NCBI GenBank assembly: GCA_002286715.1
Contig: NSJX01000001.1
Span: 745,835-809,834 of the forward strand
Length of the DNA: 64,000 bases
Origin: Dentipellis sp. KUC8613
Taxonomy: Eukaryota > Basidiomycota > Agaricomycetes > Russulales > Hericiaceae
Direction: 5' to 3'
Shown: piece by piece, positions 63,520 through 64,000 of the stretch
Position numbering within the stretch: the first letter of the stretch is position 1
Layout of the letters: every line of letters starts with the position of its first letter
Made by a program: the position numbers and the translations under genes
The notes under the pieces: model-generated
Database searches by the model: none
What the model saw: the letters and a program-made list of their open reading frames with translations, nothing else
What the model was told of the DNA's origin: nothing

Positions 63520-63783
63520 ATGGCGCAAACTCACTTATCAGATAGTCCGCACTCCCGTCCCTTCAGTCTTCCGTCCGCCCACGACGGTGCTCCAAACATA
63601 GACCCATTACCTCGACATTTATACTGCACACTTTCCACTCCCTCGGGCACCTCGCGATCGTCTTCGAGAAGGCAATCTTTAGCACCCGTCAGCAGATCTC
63701 AGCTTCGGTGGAGCATGTGCAGGTCGGCGCCCCCGAAGTCTCGACAATGTGCTCCATGTATCCCCGGTTGCACTGCAGCATGA
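63520..63783 (+). CDS. Uncertain open frame at window end
   Basis: An ATG at 63520 opens 87 codons (MAQTHLSDSPHSRPFSLPSA onward), Ser/Pro/Arg-rich, ending with several Cys (RQCAPCIPGCTAA). It is divergent from the aminotransferase by 100 bp. A possible acceptor (CAGCAG at about 63696) suggests the 3' part may be spliced differently. No family motif. The remaining bases to 64000 hold nothing I can call. Confidence 0.2.
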   Translation: MAQTHLSDSPHSRPFSLPSAHDGAPNIDPLPRHLYCTLSTPSGTSRSSSRRQSLAPVSRSQLRWSMCRSAPPKSRQCAPCIPGCTAA

Positions 63784-64000
63784 CGCTGGAGCCCTCACGA
63801 GACTTCTTTGCATCTCTATTCAAAGCTCCTCGGAGCTTGCAGATCCTAGGTATATGAACTATCCATGCTATTTTCGAACTTCCCCAGGTGTTCAATGGTG
63901 TAGTATGAGCGCACACACACACCAATCACCATGCTCTCCCACAAGACGTCCAGCGAATGCTGGGCTTCCGATGGACGACATCCGCCTGATACACGTTACG

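Overview
This is a gene-dense stretch of a filamentous basidiomycete nuclear genome, most likely an Agaricomycete. Nearly every gene is cut by many short introns (mostly 45-65 nt, GT..AG), intergenic gaps are usually a few hundred bases, coding sequence is mildly GC-rich, and the protein set is eukaryotic and fungal: Dicer, a KCH-type potassium transporter, RNR2, VMA21, IMP4, UTP12, EMC3, a PROPPIN and orphan F-box/LRR proteins. I rebuilt the genes by hand from both strands, joining exons at splice consensus sites that keep the frame and restore known family motifs. I found no convincing tRNA, rRNA, CRISPR array, transposon or viral insertion.

Layout. 1-4.3 kb: 3' part of a Dicer-like gene (+), COX8 (-), an unknown Ser/Pro-rich gene (-). 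4.4-12.2 kb: aldehyde dehydrogenase (+), a gene-poor 0.9 kb, then proteasome alpha-2, a 1-Cys peroxiredoxin, SSU72 and a newly proposed 83-residue gene (all -). 12.4-20.6 kb: F-box gene (+), a divergent pair of TVP38/VTT membrane protein (-) and acyltransferase (+), a PLP-dependent trans-sulfuration enzyme (-), a secreted double-psi-barrel protein (+). 20.7-27.7 kb: two small-subunit processome genes, UTP12 and IMP4 (-), flanking aspartyl aminopeptidase (+). 28-31.2 kb: two ribonucleotide reductase small-subunit paralogues head to head. 31.5-39.7 kb: VMA21 (-), thioesterase (+), ALG8 (+), DRG1/RBG1 GTPase (-), KCH1 (+). 40.7-46.5 kb: MFS sugar transporter (+), mitochondrial IMP2 (-), second F-box gene (+). 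47-55.3 kb: ATE1 (-), HSV2-like PROPPIN (-), a CxxC/disordered protein (-), NCS1 (+), EMC3 (-). 55.5-63.4 kb: SLH1/ASCC3-like helicase (+) converging on kynurenine aminotransferase (-).

The genes are mainly housekeeping and do not form a biosynthetic cluster or an obvious new system. The most unusual points are the divergent RNR2 paralogue pair, in which one copy has lost an iron-ligand aspartate and changed its R1-binding tail; extreme microexons (4, 7, 9, 12, 17, 18 and 20 nt) in the sugar transporter, DRG1 and helicase genes; GC-AG introns, one inside the SSU72 catalytic loop; an ASCC3-like helicase that ends before its second Sec63 unit; and a Dicer with an expanding PEDV repeat inside RNase IIIa. 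Exon boundaries are my own consensus-based inference and lack transcript support.
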